NCBI GenBank assembly: GCA_032716605.1 | Contig: CM064485.1 | Location: 32,899,722 to 32,963,721 of the forward strand | Length of the DNA: 64,000 bases | Reading direction: 5' to 3' | Origin: Paralithodes platypus | Lineage: Eukaryota; Arthropoda; Malacostraca; Decapoda; Lithodidae | Shown: in pieces, positions 43,137-54,500 of the stretch | Position numbering within the stretch: position 1 is the stretch's first letter | How the letters are laid out: every line of letters starts with the position of its first letter | The notes under the pieces: model-generated | Told to the model about the DNA's origin: nothing | Seen by the model: only the letters and a program-made list of their open reading frames with translations | Databases searched by the model: none | Made by a program: the position numbers and the translations under genes

Positions 43137-43709
43137 CAAACATATGAAGTACATACATAAGTACATCTATGAAATATAGCTATTGATTTGACCATTACAG
43201 TTCACGAAAAAGAAAATATTACCGAAATTTTTGGTTCATATATTTATATATAATTGTATGTAGGCCTAATCTTCGATTATACACTCAACTTACTAACAAT
43301 CACCATGTTTGTTGTTGTCAAATTAGGCTATATCTTATTATTCCTTTACACATGCTTACGAAAAACACAGTATATTAACCAACTGCCAAACTCAATAGTG
43401 CTATTTTGTAATGTATATAGTGTATCAAAAAACAGAAAAAGAAAAGTATAATCATCAGGCCTACCTATAGGCAGTGTGTCCTAAGCAAGTGGCGGGTAGG
43501 AGGCTAGGAGCGAGAGCGACGATGTTTCCCCTTGCACCGCCAAATCAATACTGAGTCTGATGGAGTGATCGTTATTTTTCTAATTTTAAATATCCATGAC
43601 GTCACAGGATAGAAGAAAAGAAAGAGGTTAAATCAGAAAACACACATGGTGTTTATTTTACTCATTATTAATATTACTTATATATACAGTATATACTATT
43701 AGTATAATT
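43137..43709. other. Interior of the hAT-like element, no ORF
   Basis: AT-rich DNA with TAGGCCTA words. No transposase motif. Confidence 0.5.
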
Positions 43710-44145
43710 AATATTATTTTCAGATCCATTTGGGGGCCCCCTTCTCTTGGGGGCCCGGGGGCCGATTTCAAACAGCCCCCTCCCGCCCCCCCCCCCCCCC
43801 CCCATTTAGATACGCCACTGCCTCCCTCCCTCTCTCACTCGCTATATACGGAATTGTATGGGGAAAGTGCCTAATTACATGCTTTTTGCACTCACGTTGC
43901 ACGGTTATTGCAAGAAAACTAGCCATCATAAAAGGATCGTTATGGTGTCATTCGAAAGCTCTGTTTATGCCCTTTCAGGGATAGATACTTGTTTTACGTT
44001 CTGGGTCTTATTTAGGCATGAAAATGATCACGTAAACAGCCCTATTTTGGCTAAAAACACCCTGCTGGGCGGTACATATAAATAAACCGCATAGGCCGCT
44101 CGTAAGGTGTTAATGAATGGCACTCAGATTAAGAGTGTTTACATT

Positions 44146-44330
44146 CCCGGCCAAAGGCCAGTTCTCTTTAATAGCAGGCTCGCTATCTCTTGTAAAAAAT
44201 AAAAACAAAAAATCACCAACTGAATGGGGTGAAGCGGCTTAAAATCGCGAAACTAATGAGGTGAAACGTCTTAAAATCTCGAAACTAATAGAGTGATACA
44301 GCGAGGGCCCAAAAAAACCTGCACCGCACC
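44146..44330 (+). repeat. Family B fragment next to a LINE shard
   Basis: CCCGGCCAAAGGCCAG, GCAGGCTCGCTATCTC, AAACTAATGAGGTGAAACG and AGAGTGATACAGCGAGGG are diverged B landmarks. Just left (44113-44140), ATGAATGGCACTCAGATTAA resembles residues YSMNGTQLKN of the 5.6-kb LINE. Confidence 0.55.
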
Positions 44331-44854
44331 AGTTAGTTAATACTGAAGCTGTGATCTTGAAAGAGAGAAAGAGAGTGTGTGTGTACGCGTTAAATTTAAA
44401 TCCAATAATAAATTAGTCTGCCATTTAATACAATTTTCTTTTGTAACTATGTCACTATAGAAAACTATTACACTAAATGGGTAACATTTTTGTATTAACA
44501 ATGTCATGTCTTGTCGACATTAAATTTCTTAATATAAATGGTACGTTAGTATTTTTGTGAAATATTCAACGTCATATACGTGGGAATAATATGTAATATA
44601 ATATATTTTAAAGATATATTATACAATCATGATTAAATTATTTTGAGTAAGATGTCTATAATATAGCCTCCCTGGCCCGGGTTGTATATTGTCTGCTGAA
44701 CCATCGCCCAGGAAAGTGCAGCGAACTTATCTCCTAAAAAAACATAGTGGGTTCTTCGTTTTAAGTCTTATTTAATATCGTGTGTTTTGCAGCAACATCG
44801 AACTTTACTTCTCGGAGGTATAGGCTAGGCCTAATCCATTAAATTAAGTTCGCC
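44331..44854. other. Unassigned, possible upstream region of the orphan ORF
   Basis: AT-rich DNA. GTGTGTTTTGCAG at 44781-44793 could be a 3' splice site 62 bp before the orphan ATG. This is weak evidence. Confidence 0.3.
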
Positions 44855-45088
44855 ATGGAAAGAATGGAGTGCCAGTGGGGACAGGGTGGGTGGTGGGATA
44901 TTAGCGATCTGGTGAACGTCCAGCCCGAAAAGTACACTGATATAATGTGGACGGATGCGGATCACACAGACGAAATGGGCAAATTTGGTCGTGGGGTGAA
45001 GCGGCGGAATGAAGATCCCCAGTCAACAGCATCACGAAAACGGCCCAAGAACTTTGCCGGCCAAACATTTGAATACGCTCAAGATTAG
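44855..45088 (+). CDS. Orphan 77-codon ORF, unrecognised
   Basis: The start context GTTCGCCATGG fits a Kozak consensus (purine at -3 is absent, G at +4). The product is rich in Trp, Asp and Glu at the N-terminal side (QWGQGGWWDISDLVN), then basic with a possible bipartite nuclear signal (KRRNEDPQ...SRKRPKN). No domain is recognised. It lies outside the Mag-like element that begins 234 bp downstream. It could be a small host gene, an exon or chance. Confidence 0.3.
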   Translation: MERMECQWGQGGWWDISDLVNVQPEKYTDIMWTDADHTDEMGKFGRGVKRRNEDPQSTASRKRPKNFAGQTFEYAQD

Positions 45089-45321
45089 GGAAAATTTTAT
45101 ATATTGATGGGAGTTATGAGTTATGCTTCGTTTACCTTATCTTTATATTGTGTTTTGTTCGTTTTCTGTTTTATGTTAGTATTTCTACGGATGTATTTTT
45201 ATATTGTGTGTAGGCCTACTAAGGACTACAGTATGTTATTGTCTCGAGCTTTGTATTGTATTGTCATTATTTTACTTGTCTTAATGTATCCGCAGGGGAG
45301 GGGGTGGGGGGTGGAGGGTGG

Positions 45322-45503
45322 TGTTGATATGGGTATATATATCGGGTTCTTAATGAGACACACTGGATAGGGGTTCACATATATTGGGGGAGTCTGGTTA
45401 CATGCTTCTTGTCGTCAAGGGATGTTTAGGAAGCCATGCCTTGATATCGGCTCGCCTGTAGATTATATATTTAGCTTACAATATTATTAGCAATATTGTA
45501 ACA
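45322..45503 (-). repeat. 3' LTR of the Mag-like element
   Basis: 182 bp, TG...CA on the minus strand. Differs from the other LTR at only a few positions. Confidence 0.9.
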
Positions 45504-45517
45504 TCCTCTCTCTTTTG
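45504..45517 (-). promoter_or_regulatory. Polypurine tract of the Mag-like element
   Basis: On the minus strand AAAAGAGAGAGGA directly precedes the 3' LTR. Confidence 0.65.
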
Positions 45518-46275
45518 AGAAGATAGCTACCAGTGAAATTGGTATTATAAGAATAATTATATTTTGACATTTTGTGGTCCCCTAGGATTATTAAGTAATG
45601 CTTATTCTATTATGGCACATGAGCTAGAGTAATAATAGTACCAATATGATTTATAAAATTGTACAGTACTATGATTTGTTAAGTTACTGGTACTGTACTG
45701 TATACAGTATGTTACCGGTACAGTAATTAGTGTTTTAGTACAGTATGGAATGTGATTAATTTTGTTAGAATATTAATCTATTTAGTATGTAAATATGAGA
45801 TATGAAGTAGATGAGGTATATTAGTCAAATCTATTGATATGGTATTACAAGACTAGGTGAGGTAGGTTAATTATTAGTTGATAATACTGTTCTACATGAG
45901 AATATCCACAAATAGTGAATATATATGATACAAAAATATATTGTATACCCTTGTGCCAACTAAACATAAAGAATTTATTTTATGAGATTATATGGGATTA
46001 GTAATTGTTGGTATATTAGTAAAGTTAGTACATTAGTTATCAGATTATTAGATATCAAGTAGAAGAAGAAGAGAGGTACCTTGGGTAAACTGCTGCTCCA
46101 AGTTATCAACATATATACCCTATGTCAACACTACACAGAGCAAACAACGTATATAACTCCACAATGAATGCACAGAGAAAGTGGTGGAACATATACAGTG
46201 TTAGTGAATAGTCCATAAGTGAGTGAAAAGTGAAGTGGAATATCTGCCCCCCTGGTCATCTGGGTATCAAACAAG

Positions 46276-47892
46276 ATGGCGGGGCGAGGTGGGACAATCT
46301 CAACCCAGGGACGAAATAGTGATGGCCTTGAAATCAACGAACTGTTATGCTTTATATCAAATAAAATAGATAGTCTACCTACAGACAGTATTGTGCAGCT
46401 GTGTGTGCCCTTTTATGATGAAGATAAAATTGTGGCAGCCAAGAACAGAGTGTTCGATCTTATTGGTACTAGTGAAGATAACAATTATCGAAATATTAAA
46501 CGAGTTGGTGCAAACAAAAGTGCTGAGAACATTAAAGACATTATTAAATTGCTACAAGAGAGTAAGGCTATGGGCTTACCCACTTTCGTGGCCATGGACC
46601 TAAAGGACCTACCACCTATACAATTTGATAGGATAGATGTGTCAGTGCTACTTAGTGAAATCAAGAACACCCAAATGGAAGTTAAATTACTGAGAGAGTG
46701 TACCACAGGTCAAAAAGAAACCATAGTGGACATAAGCAGTGTGGTTTCAAATGTAGCTGACAGAGTGAATAAGTTAGAAAATAACTCTACTAACGCTCCA
46801 CCTCAACCACAGGCACAAGTGACACAACAACAGCAGCATCTAGAACAACAGCATCAACAACAACAACCACCCATAGGCCTACAACACCACCACCAGAAAC
46901 AGCAGGCTGAACTACAACAGCAACAGCTGCAACAACTCCAAACACAACAGCCCCAGCAACAACAGCGACCCATACAACAACAGCATCAACAGCAACAACA
47001 ACAGCAGCAACAACCACCACAACAGCAGCAACAACCACAACAGCAGCAGCACCAGCAGGTGCAACAGCAACAACAGCAGGTGCAACAACAGCAGATGCAG
47101 CAGCAACAACAGCAGGTGCAGCAGCAACAACAGCAGCAGGTGCAGCAGCAACAACAGCAGCAGGTGCAGCAGCAACAACAGCAGGTGCAGCAGCAGCAAC
47201 AGCATCAACAAAAACAACAACACCAGCGACAACTACAACAATCCAAACTAACCCAGCAGCAGCATTCATATCAAAGGCAACACCAGGTGTGGCAGCAGCA
47301 GCGACCACAACAGCAACAACACCGAACACAACAGCAATCTTTATCGTCGGCAACGAGAGAAGATAATACAGTGCCAGCTACACCATCCTCAAATTTACCT
47401 ACACAAACTGAACCAAATGAAGGAGCCAATGCAAGGGAAAACCCATGGACTATGGTCAAATGGGTGAATGGCAAGCCTCGCTACTCTAGGGAAGGCGAGC
47501 AGGTTCACCCTAGACCGAGAAACCAGCCAGGAATTAAAGGTAGGGTCAAGGATACTGGCCTCAATACCATCAAAAGGCCCCGACTAGCTAGGGTGTTTGC
47601 CACAGGATTCAACCCTAGTGTTACTGCTGAGAATCTCAAGACATACTTGGCTGATAATCTACATATAAATATAGAGGTAAGACAGCTGACCACCCTCTCC
47701 AGGTCCACTACCTGTGCCTCCTTTTGTATAACTAGCGAATGTCCAGATCCAGATGTTTTCATGAATCCTGACCTGTGGCCAGAAGATGCATATGTCAACT
47801 GGTACAGAGAACCAAGACAATATCCCAATGAGGACAGTGCAGAGGCTTCTGGGACTTGGAGGCATCGCACACCACTATCCAACTCGCAGTAA
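46276..47892 (+). CDS. LINE ORF1 protein with long Gln-rich domain
   Basis: 538 codons. The N-terminal segment (1-170: LLCFISNKIDSLPTDSIVQL, FYDEDKIVAAK) is of the type found at the start of many invertebrate LINE ORF1 proteins, followed by a possible coiled coil (VSNVADRVNKLENN). Residues about 176-355 are Gln-rich, encoded by mixed CAA/CAG. The C-terminal part (from about 395: WTMVKWVNGKPRY, KRPRLARVFATGF, AENLKTYLADNL) may form an RNA-binding fold of the RRM kind (inference). Its stop overlaps a start codon in the ORF2 frame. Confidence 0.75.
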   Translation: MAGRGGTISTQGRNSDGLEINELLCFISNKIDSLPTDSIVQLCVPFYDEDKIVAAKNRVFDLIGTSEDNNYRNIKRVGANKSAENIKDIIKLLQESKAMGLPTFVAMDLKDLPPIQFDRIDVSVLLSEIKNTQMEVKLLRECTTGQKETIVDISSVVSNVADRVNKLENNSTNAPPQPQAQVTQQQQHLEQQHQQQQPPIGLQHHHQKQQAELQQQQLQQLQTQQPQQQQRPIQQQHQQQQQQQQQPPQQQQQPQQQQHQQVQQQQQQVQQQQMQQQQQQVQQQQQQQVQQQQQQQVQQQQQQVQQQQQHQQKQQHQRQLQQSKLTQQQHSYQRQHQVWQQQRPQQQQHRTQQQSLSSATREDNTVPATPSSNLPTQTEPNEGANARENPWTMVKWVNGKPRYSREGEQVHPRPRNQPGIKGRVKDTGLNTIKRPRLARVFATGFNPSVTAENLKTYLADNLHINIEVRQLTTLSRSTTCASFCITSECPDPDVFMNPDLWPEDAYVNWYREPRQYPNEDSAEASGTWRHRTPLSNSQ

Positions 47893-50735
47893 TGGAGGGG
47901 ATACCAACAACAGCAGCAAGTATAAAAGTAACTTCATACAATTGCAGAGGACTCCCCAAAACAAAGAGGAATCTCCTGTTGCGACCTGACATCGTATCTA
48001 CATTAAGGACCAGTGACATAGTCTGCCTTCAGGAAACCTGGTACACAAAACAGGACTTAGGTAATTTGAACATATTAGATAAAGATTTCCATGGGTACGG
48101 GGTCTCCACTACGGACACACGTGATGGTATTGTGGCAGGTCACCCCCCAGGGGGAGTTGCAATAATGTGGAGATCGTGCCTAGATAGTGTAATTAAAACC
48201 ATTGAGACAAATTTAAGCTGGTGTGCGGGAATACAGCTGGAAGTGGGACACAGAAAATTTGCAATATTTTGTGTTTACTTACCGTATCAGTGTGCAGAAA
48301 ATGAAGAACTTTATTTGGAAAAGTTAGGGGAGCTTGGTGGCCTAATTTCTGAATTAGAGATAACGTGTTACTCAGTGGTAGGTGATTGGAATGCTACCCC
48401 TCACGAGTTGGGTGGTTCCATGTTTGCTAAACATATGTTAAGGTTTTGTGAGGAGCAAGGTTTAATTTTGTCCTCCAAAAACCTGCTTCCAGAAAATAGC
48501 TATACATATGTTAGTGAAGCATGGGAGACCAGGTCGTGGCTTGATCATGCAATCTCTAGCTCTGACTTTCATGACTCTATCTCAGAAATGGCCATAAGAT
48601 ACGACATTACGGATGACGACCACATACCTATAGAATTAACAATCCAAATTAATAAAGCACCGGAAATAACAGAAACTAGCAATAGCATCAAGGCAAAAGT
48701 TCCATGGAATGTAATCTCAAATGAAGAGTGCCAAATGTACTGTGATAAAACCAAGGACTTATTAAATAGGGTGCAATATGATGGTAATGGTGTAGCACAA
48801 TGCAGGGATCCAAAATGTAGTGATGCTCAACACAGAAAGGACATTATTACATTTTACAATAGTATAATAGATTCTTTATCAAAAGCGGGGGAAAGTATTT
48901 TTAATAGCCGTAAATATAAGTCCTCATTCAATAAGCCAGGTTGGCAAGACTATGTGGCTGACCTGTATCAGGCCTCCAGAGATGCTAGGTCTCATTGGCT
49001 TGAAGTAGGTCAGCCTAGACAGGGGCCTATATTTGAACTTCACAAAAGAGCAAAGGCTAGGACCAAATATGCCATTAGATTTATTAAGCAAAATGAAAAC
49101 CAATTAAGGAAGGAAGCCCTTGCAAAGAGTCTGGCAGAAAAGGATACTAACTGTTTTTGGAAGGACATCAGATCCATGCAAAATTGTAACACACCATTAC
49201 CTGTCAGTGTTGAGGGGGTTACGGGTGAAGAGAACATTGCTGACTTATGGAAAACTCATTTTAAGGAACTACTTAACAGTGTAAACCAAAGGTCTACTAA
49301 TGGTGCAATTCAATATGTGAAAGATAGTAATTATGAAGACATTAAAGTGACTGAAAGTGATCTTGAGAATGCCATAAGAAAACTTAACCTAAATAAAGCT
49401 TGTGGGCTGGATGGTATATATGCAGAACATCTTAAATATGCAGATAAGTTGTTAATAGATAAACTTAGTTCTTGCATCACCAGTCTATTTACGCATGGTG
49501 TCCTGCCGGAGTCTATGATATCCGTAATACTTGTTCCTGTCATTAAAGATAAATCAGGTAAAATTACAGCAAAAGACAACTACCGCCCAGTAGCACTTGC
49601 TAGTGTGGTGAGTAAGGTAGTTGAAATGATAATGCTAGAAAGAATGTCTGCATATATTGTCACCAGCAGCAATCAGTTTGGCTTTAAGAAAAATCACGGC
49701 ACAGACCAATGCATATATGTGCTGAAAGAAGTGATTGATACATACAACAAACTAAATAGCTCAATTTTCTCTTGTTTTCTTGATGCAAGTAAGGCTTTTG
49801 ATAGGGTGTGTCACAAAACCTTATTTGAAAAATTAGTTAACAGGGGAGTGCCTAGCTATATTGTTAGGATACTTATTTTCTGGTATGCTAATCAAAAAAT
49901 GTGTGTAAGATGGGGCAACATCCTGTCAGGCTCTTTCGCCGTAACCAATGGTGTTAGGCAGGGGGGGATATTATCTCCGTATCTTTTCAACGTCTACATG
50001 GATGATCTTAGTCTGGAGCTGAACAAGACTCGCACTGGGTGCTGTATTGGCAGCACCATTGTAAATCATCTCATGTATGCTGATGACCTAGCCTTAATCG
50101 CGCCCTCTGGAGCAGGACTGGATAAATTATTAAGAGTATGTGAAAAATTTGGAATCGAACATTCAGTCAAATTTAATCCTATAAAGAGCAATATCATAAT
50201 ATTTAAATCTAACCTTCTATTGAAATCAAAGCTACCTAAATTCCATTTGTATGAAGAAATTATAGAAGAAGTAAGTAAAGTAAAGTATCTAGGACACTAT
50301 ATTTCATGTGATCGCTCAGATGATGAGGATATGGGTCGTCAGCGAAGGCAACTTTACATGCAGGGAAATTCAATATTAAGAAAATTTCATATGTGCACAT
50401 GGGATACAAAAATAACATTGTTCAACTCCTACTGCTCACCAATGTATACAGCACAACTATGGTGGAACTATAAGAAAATGACAGTGAATAGACTAAGTAT
50501 CTCATATCACAATATCATGAAAATGTTTCTGGGGCTCTCAAAATATGAGAGTACAAGTACGCTATGTGCCTATATGAACTTACACTGTTACAAATCACTC
50601 ATTAGAAAGCTAACATATAAATTCATTCAGCGCCTTAACACTTCTGAGAACAGGATCATTAAAATGCTACAAACTCCAAGCATAGTGTACACCTCCAGGA
50701 TCCAGGCACACTGGAGGAAGTTGCTCTATATTTAA
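47856..50735 (+). CDS. LINE ORF2: endonuclease plus reverse transcriptase
   Basis: 959 codons from 47856. The more likely initiation codon is the in-frame ATG at 47892, which overlaps the ORF1 stop (TAATG). The endonuclease shows NCRGLPKTKRN, CLQETWYTK, YLPYQ, VVGDWNATP, SWLDHAIS and DDDHIPIE. RT shows LNKACGLDGIYAEHLK, NYRPVALASVVSKVVE, FGFKKNHGTDQC, LDASKAFDRV, NGVRQGGILSPYLF and catalytic MYADD (near residue 740). The organisation suggests the CR1/L2 group of LINEs (inference). No lesion is seen, so it may be competent. Confidence 0.88.
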   Translation: MEASHTTIQLAVMEGIPTTAASIKVTSYNCRGLPKTKRNLLLRPDIVSTLRTSDIVCLQETWYTKQDLGNLNILDKDFHGYGVSTTDTRDGIVAGHPPGGVAIMWRSCLDSVIKTIETNLSWCAGIQLEVGHRKFAIFCVYLPYQCAENEELYLEKLGELGGLISELEITCYSVVGDWNATPHELGGSMFAKHMLRFCEEQGLILSSKNLLPENSYTYVSEAWETRSWLDHAISSSDFHDSISEMAIRYDITDDDHIPIELTIQINKAPEITETSNSIKAKVPWNVISNEECQMYCDKTKDLLNRVQYDGNGVAQCRDPKCSDAQHRKDIITFYNSIIDSLSKAGESIFNSRKYKSSFNKPGWQDYVADLYQASRDARSHWLEVGQPRQGPIFELHKRAKARTKYAIRFIKQNENQLRKEALAKSLAEKDTNCFWKDIRSMQNCNTPLPVSVEGVTGEENIADLWKTHFKELLNSVNQRSTNGAIQYVKDSNYEDIKVTESDLENAIRKLNLNKACGLDGIYAEHLKYADKLLIDKLSSCITSLFTHGVLPESMISVILVPVIKDKSGKITAKDNYRPVALASVVSKVVEMIMLERMSAYIVTSSNQFGFKKNHGTDQCIYVLKEVIDTYNKLNSSIFSCFLDASKAFDRVCHKTLFEKLVNRGVPSYIVRILIFWYANQKMCVRWGNILSGSFAVTNGVRQGGILSPYLFNVYMDDLSLELNKTRTGCCIGSTIVNHLMYADDLALIAPSGAGLDKLLRVCEKFGIEHSVKFNPIKSNIIIFKSNLLLKSKLPKFHLYEEIIEEVSKVKYLGHYISCDRSDDEDMGRQRRQLYMQGNSILRKFHMCTWDTKITLFNSYCSPMYTAQLWWNYKKMTVNRLSISYHNIMKMFLGLSKYESTSTLCAYMNLHCYKSLIRKLTYKFIQRLNTSENRIIKMLQTPSIVYTSRIQAHWRKLLYI

Positions 50736-51106
50736 CCTTAAGTAATGATTTCAGGTCTGCTACTCTACAGAATTAGCATACCGGTACTGATCCTCATAGT
50801 GCAGTACAGTACCGATATTCCTATACTGTACTGTAGCAACATACTGTACCGGAAGCTAAATGATGTGAGGCATGGTACTGTACACAATTAGGACAGTGGT
50901 TTTGGTAACACAGTAGTTTGATGACCACTGTTTTTGGTTGAGGCAGTGCTGTGAACTACATGATAGCAAGCTGGGTATTATTTAATTTCTTTTTATTTTA
51001 TGTAGCCTATGTACAGTAGCTTATATATATTTATATATATTTATGTTACTGTAAGGTATATATGGACCCCAGTATGGTCCCCTCTGTACTGTGTGAGTCT
51101 GAAATA

Positions 51107-51107
<1 letters not shown>
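50736..51107 (+). other. LINE 3' UTR
   Basis: Ends GTGTGAGTCTGAAATAAAGT directly before the ATT tail. Contains several GTACTGTA/TACAGTAC words. Confidence 0.6.
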
Positions 51108-51144
<37 letters not shown>

Positions 51145-51577
51145 GAACATTAATATTCAATGTTCTGAAAATTACAAAATGTTTCATGCAAAGTTATTGG
51201 TTATATCATGCAGGATTAGTAAATTAGTAACAAAGGTTATATGATTGACTTAAATTTATAGATCCTGATACCCAGTACCGTACTCAAAATCATCCAATCT
51301 CTTTCCTTTCGCATTACAATTTCTTTGCATACCGATCTGCATTATAATATCCTTACACTCCCATTCACATTACAAAACCTGTATCATTCAGACTGTAATG
51401 TTAGGTTACTCCTCATTCAGTGGCTTCAGTCGTATTCTCACTCACTTACTCCATTTAGATAATCTTTCTCATCCTGTAATATTCTCATCCAGCATTTCCA
51501 TTTCTGCCAGTGCCTCATCTCATACCAGTATTGGACTGTTAGTCAGACATGCAATCAGTCATACCGGTACTGTACTC

Positions 51578-54500
51578 TTACCTGGTCATGTCAAACTCTC
51601 GGTACCTGGTAGGTAATACATTCCTATTCCGTCTCACGCTCGTCCTGTTCTCATGTGTAGTGACAGGTTCATCAAGTTTACCGTGTATGTCTCTCACGTG
51701 TCTGTTGTTGGTATAGACTGGAACACATATGTCTGTATAATTCCTATCTGTAGATCTAATGGTTGTGGTGTTGTCTGTATTAGTGACTTTTCCATTATTT
51801 CTTATGTCAGCGTTTTCACTTGTCATCCGTAAATGACCTCTATTTCGTCTTATCGCTCCATTTTCTGTCTCCACTTCATACGATCGCTCGTCTAATCTCC
51901 TGGTTACAACTCCTCGTTCCCACTTCTTCTTGCCTAGTGATGTTGGCTTGATTCGCACCACGTCACCTTCAACCAATGGTTCCAAAACTCTCGAACCTTT
52001 GTCGTAGTACTTCTTGCTTTTGAGATCTTTCAGCATCTTCTTCCGCTTCACTCGCTCCAACATAATTCCTTTCGGCTCCAACAACTTGCTAGTAGTCGGC
52101 AGTAACCTCCTCATACGTCGACCAAAGTTGAGTTGCGCTGGACTCTCTTCCAAATCTTGCATAGGCGTATTTCTGTAGTCTAGAATCGCCAAAAACGGAT
52201 CTTCACCACTCTCGACAGCTTTCTTGATCAGTTTCTTCGCCGTCTTGACCGCTGATTCTGCTTTACCGTTAGACTGGGGATGATGTGGGCTGCTCGTTCG
52301 ATGTTCAAAGTCATACTTCTCCGCGAATTCTTGAAATTCTTCACTGCTGAACTGCGGACCATTGTCACTAACTAGTACATTTGGCAGTCCATATCTTGCA
52401 AAGTGCGCCTTCAACTTCCTGATAACAGCGCTTGACTTAATGTTTTCCAGGTAGTCAACTTCCCAGAAATTACTGAAATAGTCCACTGTAACAAGATAGT
52501 TGTGACTCTTGATTGTCATAAGGTCTACACCTACTTTCTCCCATGGTCGGCTGGTTGGCTCATGAGTCATCAGAGGTTCTTTTTGTTGAGCTGTAGAGTA
52601 TGTGTTACAAATTTCACACTCTGAAATGAATTGCTTCATCTCTGCATTCATTCCTGGCCAAAACAAACATTCTCTTGCACGTCGTAGACAACCTTCAACT
52701 CCCATATGTGACGAATGTATAGTGGACTTCATCTTCTGACGTAGACTGGTAGGAATTACAACACGTTCTCCCTTGAAGATCAATCCATCTTGAAATGACA
52801 GTTCTGCTCGTACATTAAAGTATGGTTTCAGTATGGTCTCTACTTCACTCTTGTCTTCTGGCCATCCTTTGAGAATTATCTCCTTCAATAGTTGCAATGC
52901 TTCATCTTCCTCAGTTGCTCGACGGATTTCTTGCAATCGTTCACTTCGGATGGGTACGTAGTCTGTCGTGTTGATCTGTTCAAACACCTCTTCCTGCATA
53001 TCTCTTGTGTTTTGCAGATAAGCTCTTGATAGAGTGTCGGCTAGATACATTTCTTTGCCCTTCTTGTGAACAATCTCGACATCATACTGTAGTATCCTCA
53101 TCAACATCCCTTGCAGTCGTCTTGGTACACTTGATAACGGCTTATTTTGGATAGCTTCTAGAGGTTTATGGTCGCTCTGGATTGTCGTCTTCCTCCCAAA
53201 ACAATACTGATGAAACTTGTTCAGTGCAAAGACGATTGCCAAAGTCTCCTTCTCTATCTGCGCATATCGTGTCTCCGTGTCAGTCAGTGCTCGACTTGCA
53301 AATGCGAATGGTTTACCCTCTTGAAGTAACGCTGCTCCTAAACCTTTTTGAGATGCATCACATTGAATCTCCAACTTTTGCTCTGGGTTGTAGTACTGTA
53401 AGATGGGTGTTTGGGTCATCATCTTCTTGATCCTCTTGAACGCCTCATCGTGTTCTCTTGTCCACTTCCACTCGGTGTCCTTATGGGTCAGCTTCCTCAT
53501 AGGCTCCATGACATCCGATAGACTGGGTACAAATTTACTCAAGTAGTTCACCATTCCAGACAGTCGTCGTACTGCAGTCACATCCTCTGGTGCTTGCATC
53601 TTCACGATTGCTTCAATCTTCTTTGGGTCAGCCATCAGACCATCCCGCGAGATCTTGTGACCTAGAAATGTGATTTCTGTACTACCAAGCTCAGTCTTTG
53701 CTCTGTTCAGCCTCAGACCCTTTGCTCGGCATCTGTCCAGTAGGTTTCTCAGCTTTGAGTCATGATCCCTTGCAGCTTCTTCATCAGTGTCACCAACTCC
53801 AAAGACCAAAATGTCATCAGCAACACAAATTACGCCTTGTAGATCATCCAGAACCAGTTGTAGCTTCTTCTGAAAAATTTCGCTGCTTACAGCCAGACCA
53901 AAAGGAAGTCTGTTCCACCTGTATCTCCCATACGGTGTTTGAAATGTTGTCAACTTGCGTGATTCTTCATCCAACACACAGTGCCAGTAGCCATTCTTGA
54001 GGTCAAGCTTGGAGAAAGCTTTGGCTTTTGCAAGGTCAGGCAGAATGTCGTCGATTACCGGTAGAGGGTGCATCTCTCTTATGAGTGCTTTGTTCAGAGC
54101 TTGAGGGTCAATGCAAATTCTCAGATCCCCCGACTTCTTGGTTCCTGCTACCATTCGACTTACCCATTCTGTAGGCTCGTCGACCTTAGTAATGACATTT
54201 TCCTGCTCCAACTGCTCCAGTTTCTCTTTAACCTTCGACTTGATGCTCAATGGTACTCTACATGAAGGAATTGCAATAGGTTTCACCGACTCATCCACTG
54301 TTAGATTAACATTTCCTGGTATCTTGCCAACTTCATCAGCAAATACGTCTTCGTAGTCTGTTAGGATGTCATTCATTGCACAGATGTTTTCATAGTTAAC
54401 TGTGATGAATCCCATCTTCTCAGACGCTCGCTTACCAAGAATTGGTGTAACAACCTGTTTTACAACAACAAACTCAACAGAATAGTACCTTTGTGGTTGC

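Larger units (their letters stand above)
38240..43820. mobile_element. hAT-like element (TIR plus 8-bp duplication) carrying a LINE
   Basis: Ends CAGGGGCGTAGCTAGAGG and TTAGATACGCCACTG; the 14-bp terminal inverted repeats match at about 11 positions. The 8-bp direct repeat CCTCCCTC flanks it (38232-38239 and 43821-43828), though this is low-complexity. Sub-terminal GGGGCCCC-rich blocks occur at both ends. No transposase was seen, so non-autonomous; without the LINE it would be about 2.2 kb. Confidence 0.65.
38037..44113. mobile_element. Family D (TTAA-ended) element split by a hAT-like element
   Basis: The left part starts TTAACCCTTAATTAGCGGCG and the right part ends CATAGGCCGCTCGTAAGGTG TTAA. 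Removing 38240-43820 leaves about 500 bp comparable to the D copy at 56842-57257. Termini are imperfect inverted repeats directly inside TTAA. Confidence 0.65.
45778..51141 (+). mobile_element. Two-ORF LINE nested in the Mag-like element
   Basis: 5' region, ORF1, ORF2, 3' UTR with AATAAA and an (ATT)n tail at 51108-51143. The 5' boundary is uncertain: TTAGAATATTAAT at 45765-45777 resembles TTAGAACATTAAT after the tail (51142-51154) and may be the target duplication. Both UTRs are dotted with TACTGTA/GTACAGTA words (e.g. 45690-45740 and 50790-50850). Confidence 0.75.

Noticed and set aside
43150..43160. Target duplication AAGTACAT for the 40-kb LINE (also near 39754)
   Set aside because: Only 8 bp in AT-rich DNA, and it would not coincide with the apparent 5' end of the element.
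46790..47353. Antisense ORFs rich in Val/Ala or Leu opposite the LINE ORF1
   Set aside because: Shadows of the CAA/CAG-rich segment; no motif and no start support.
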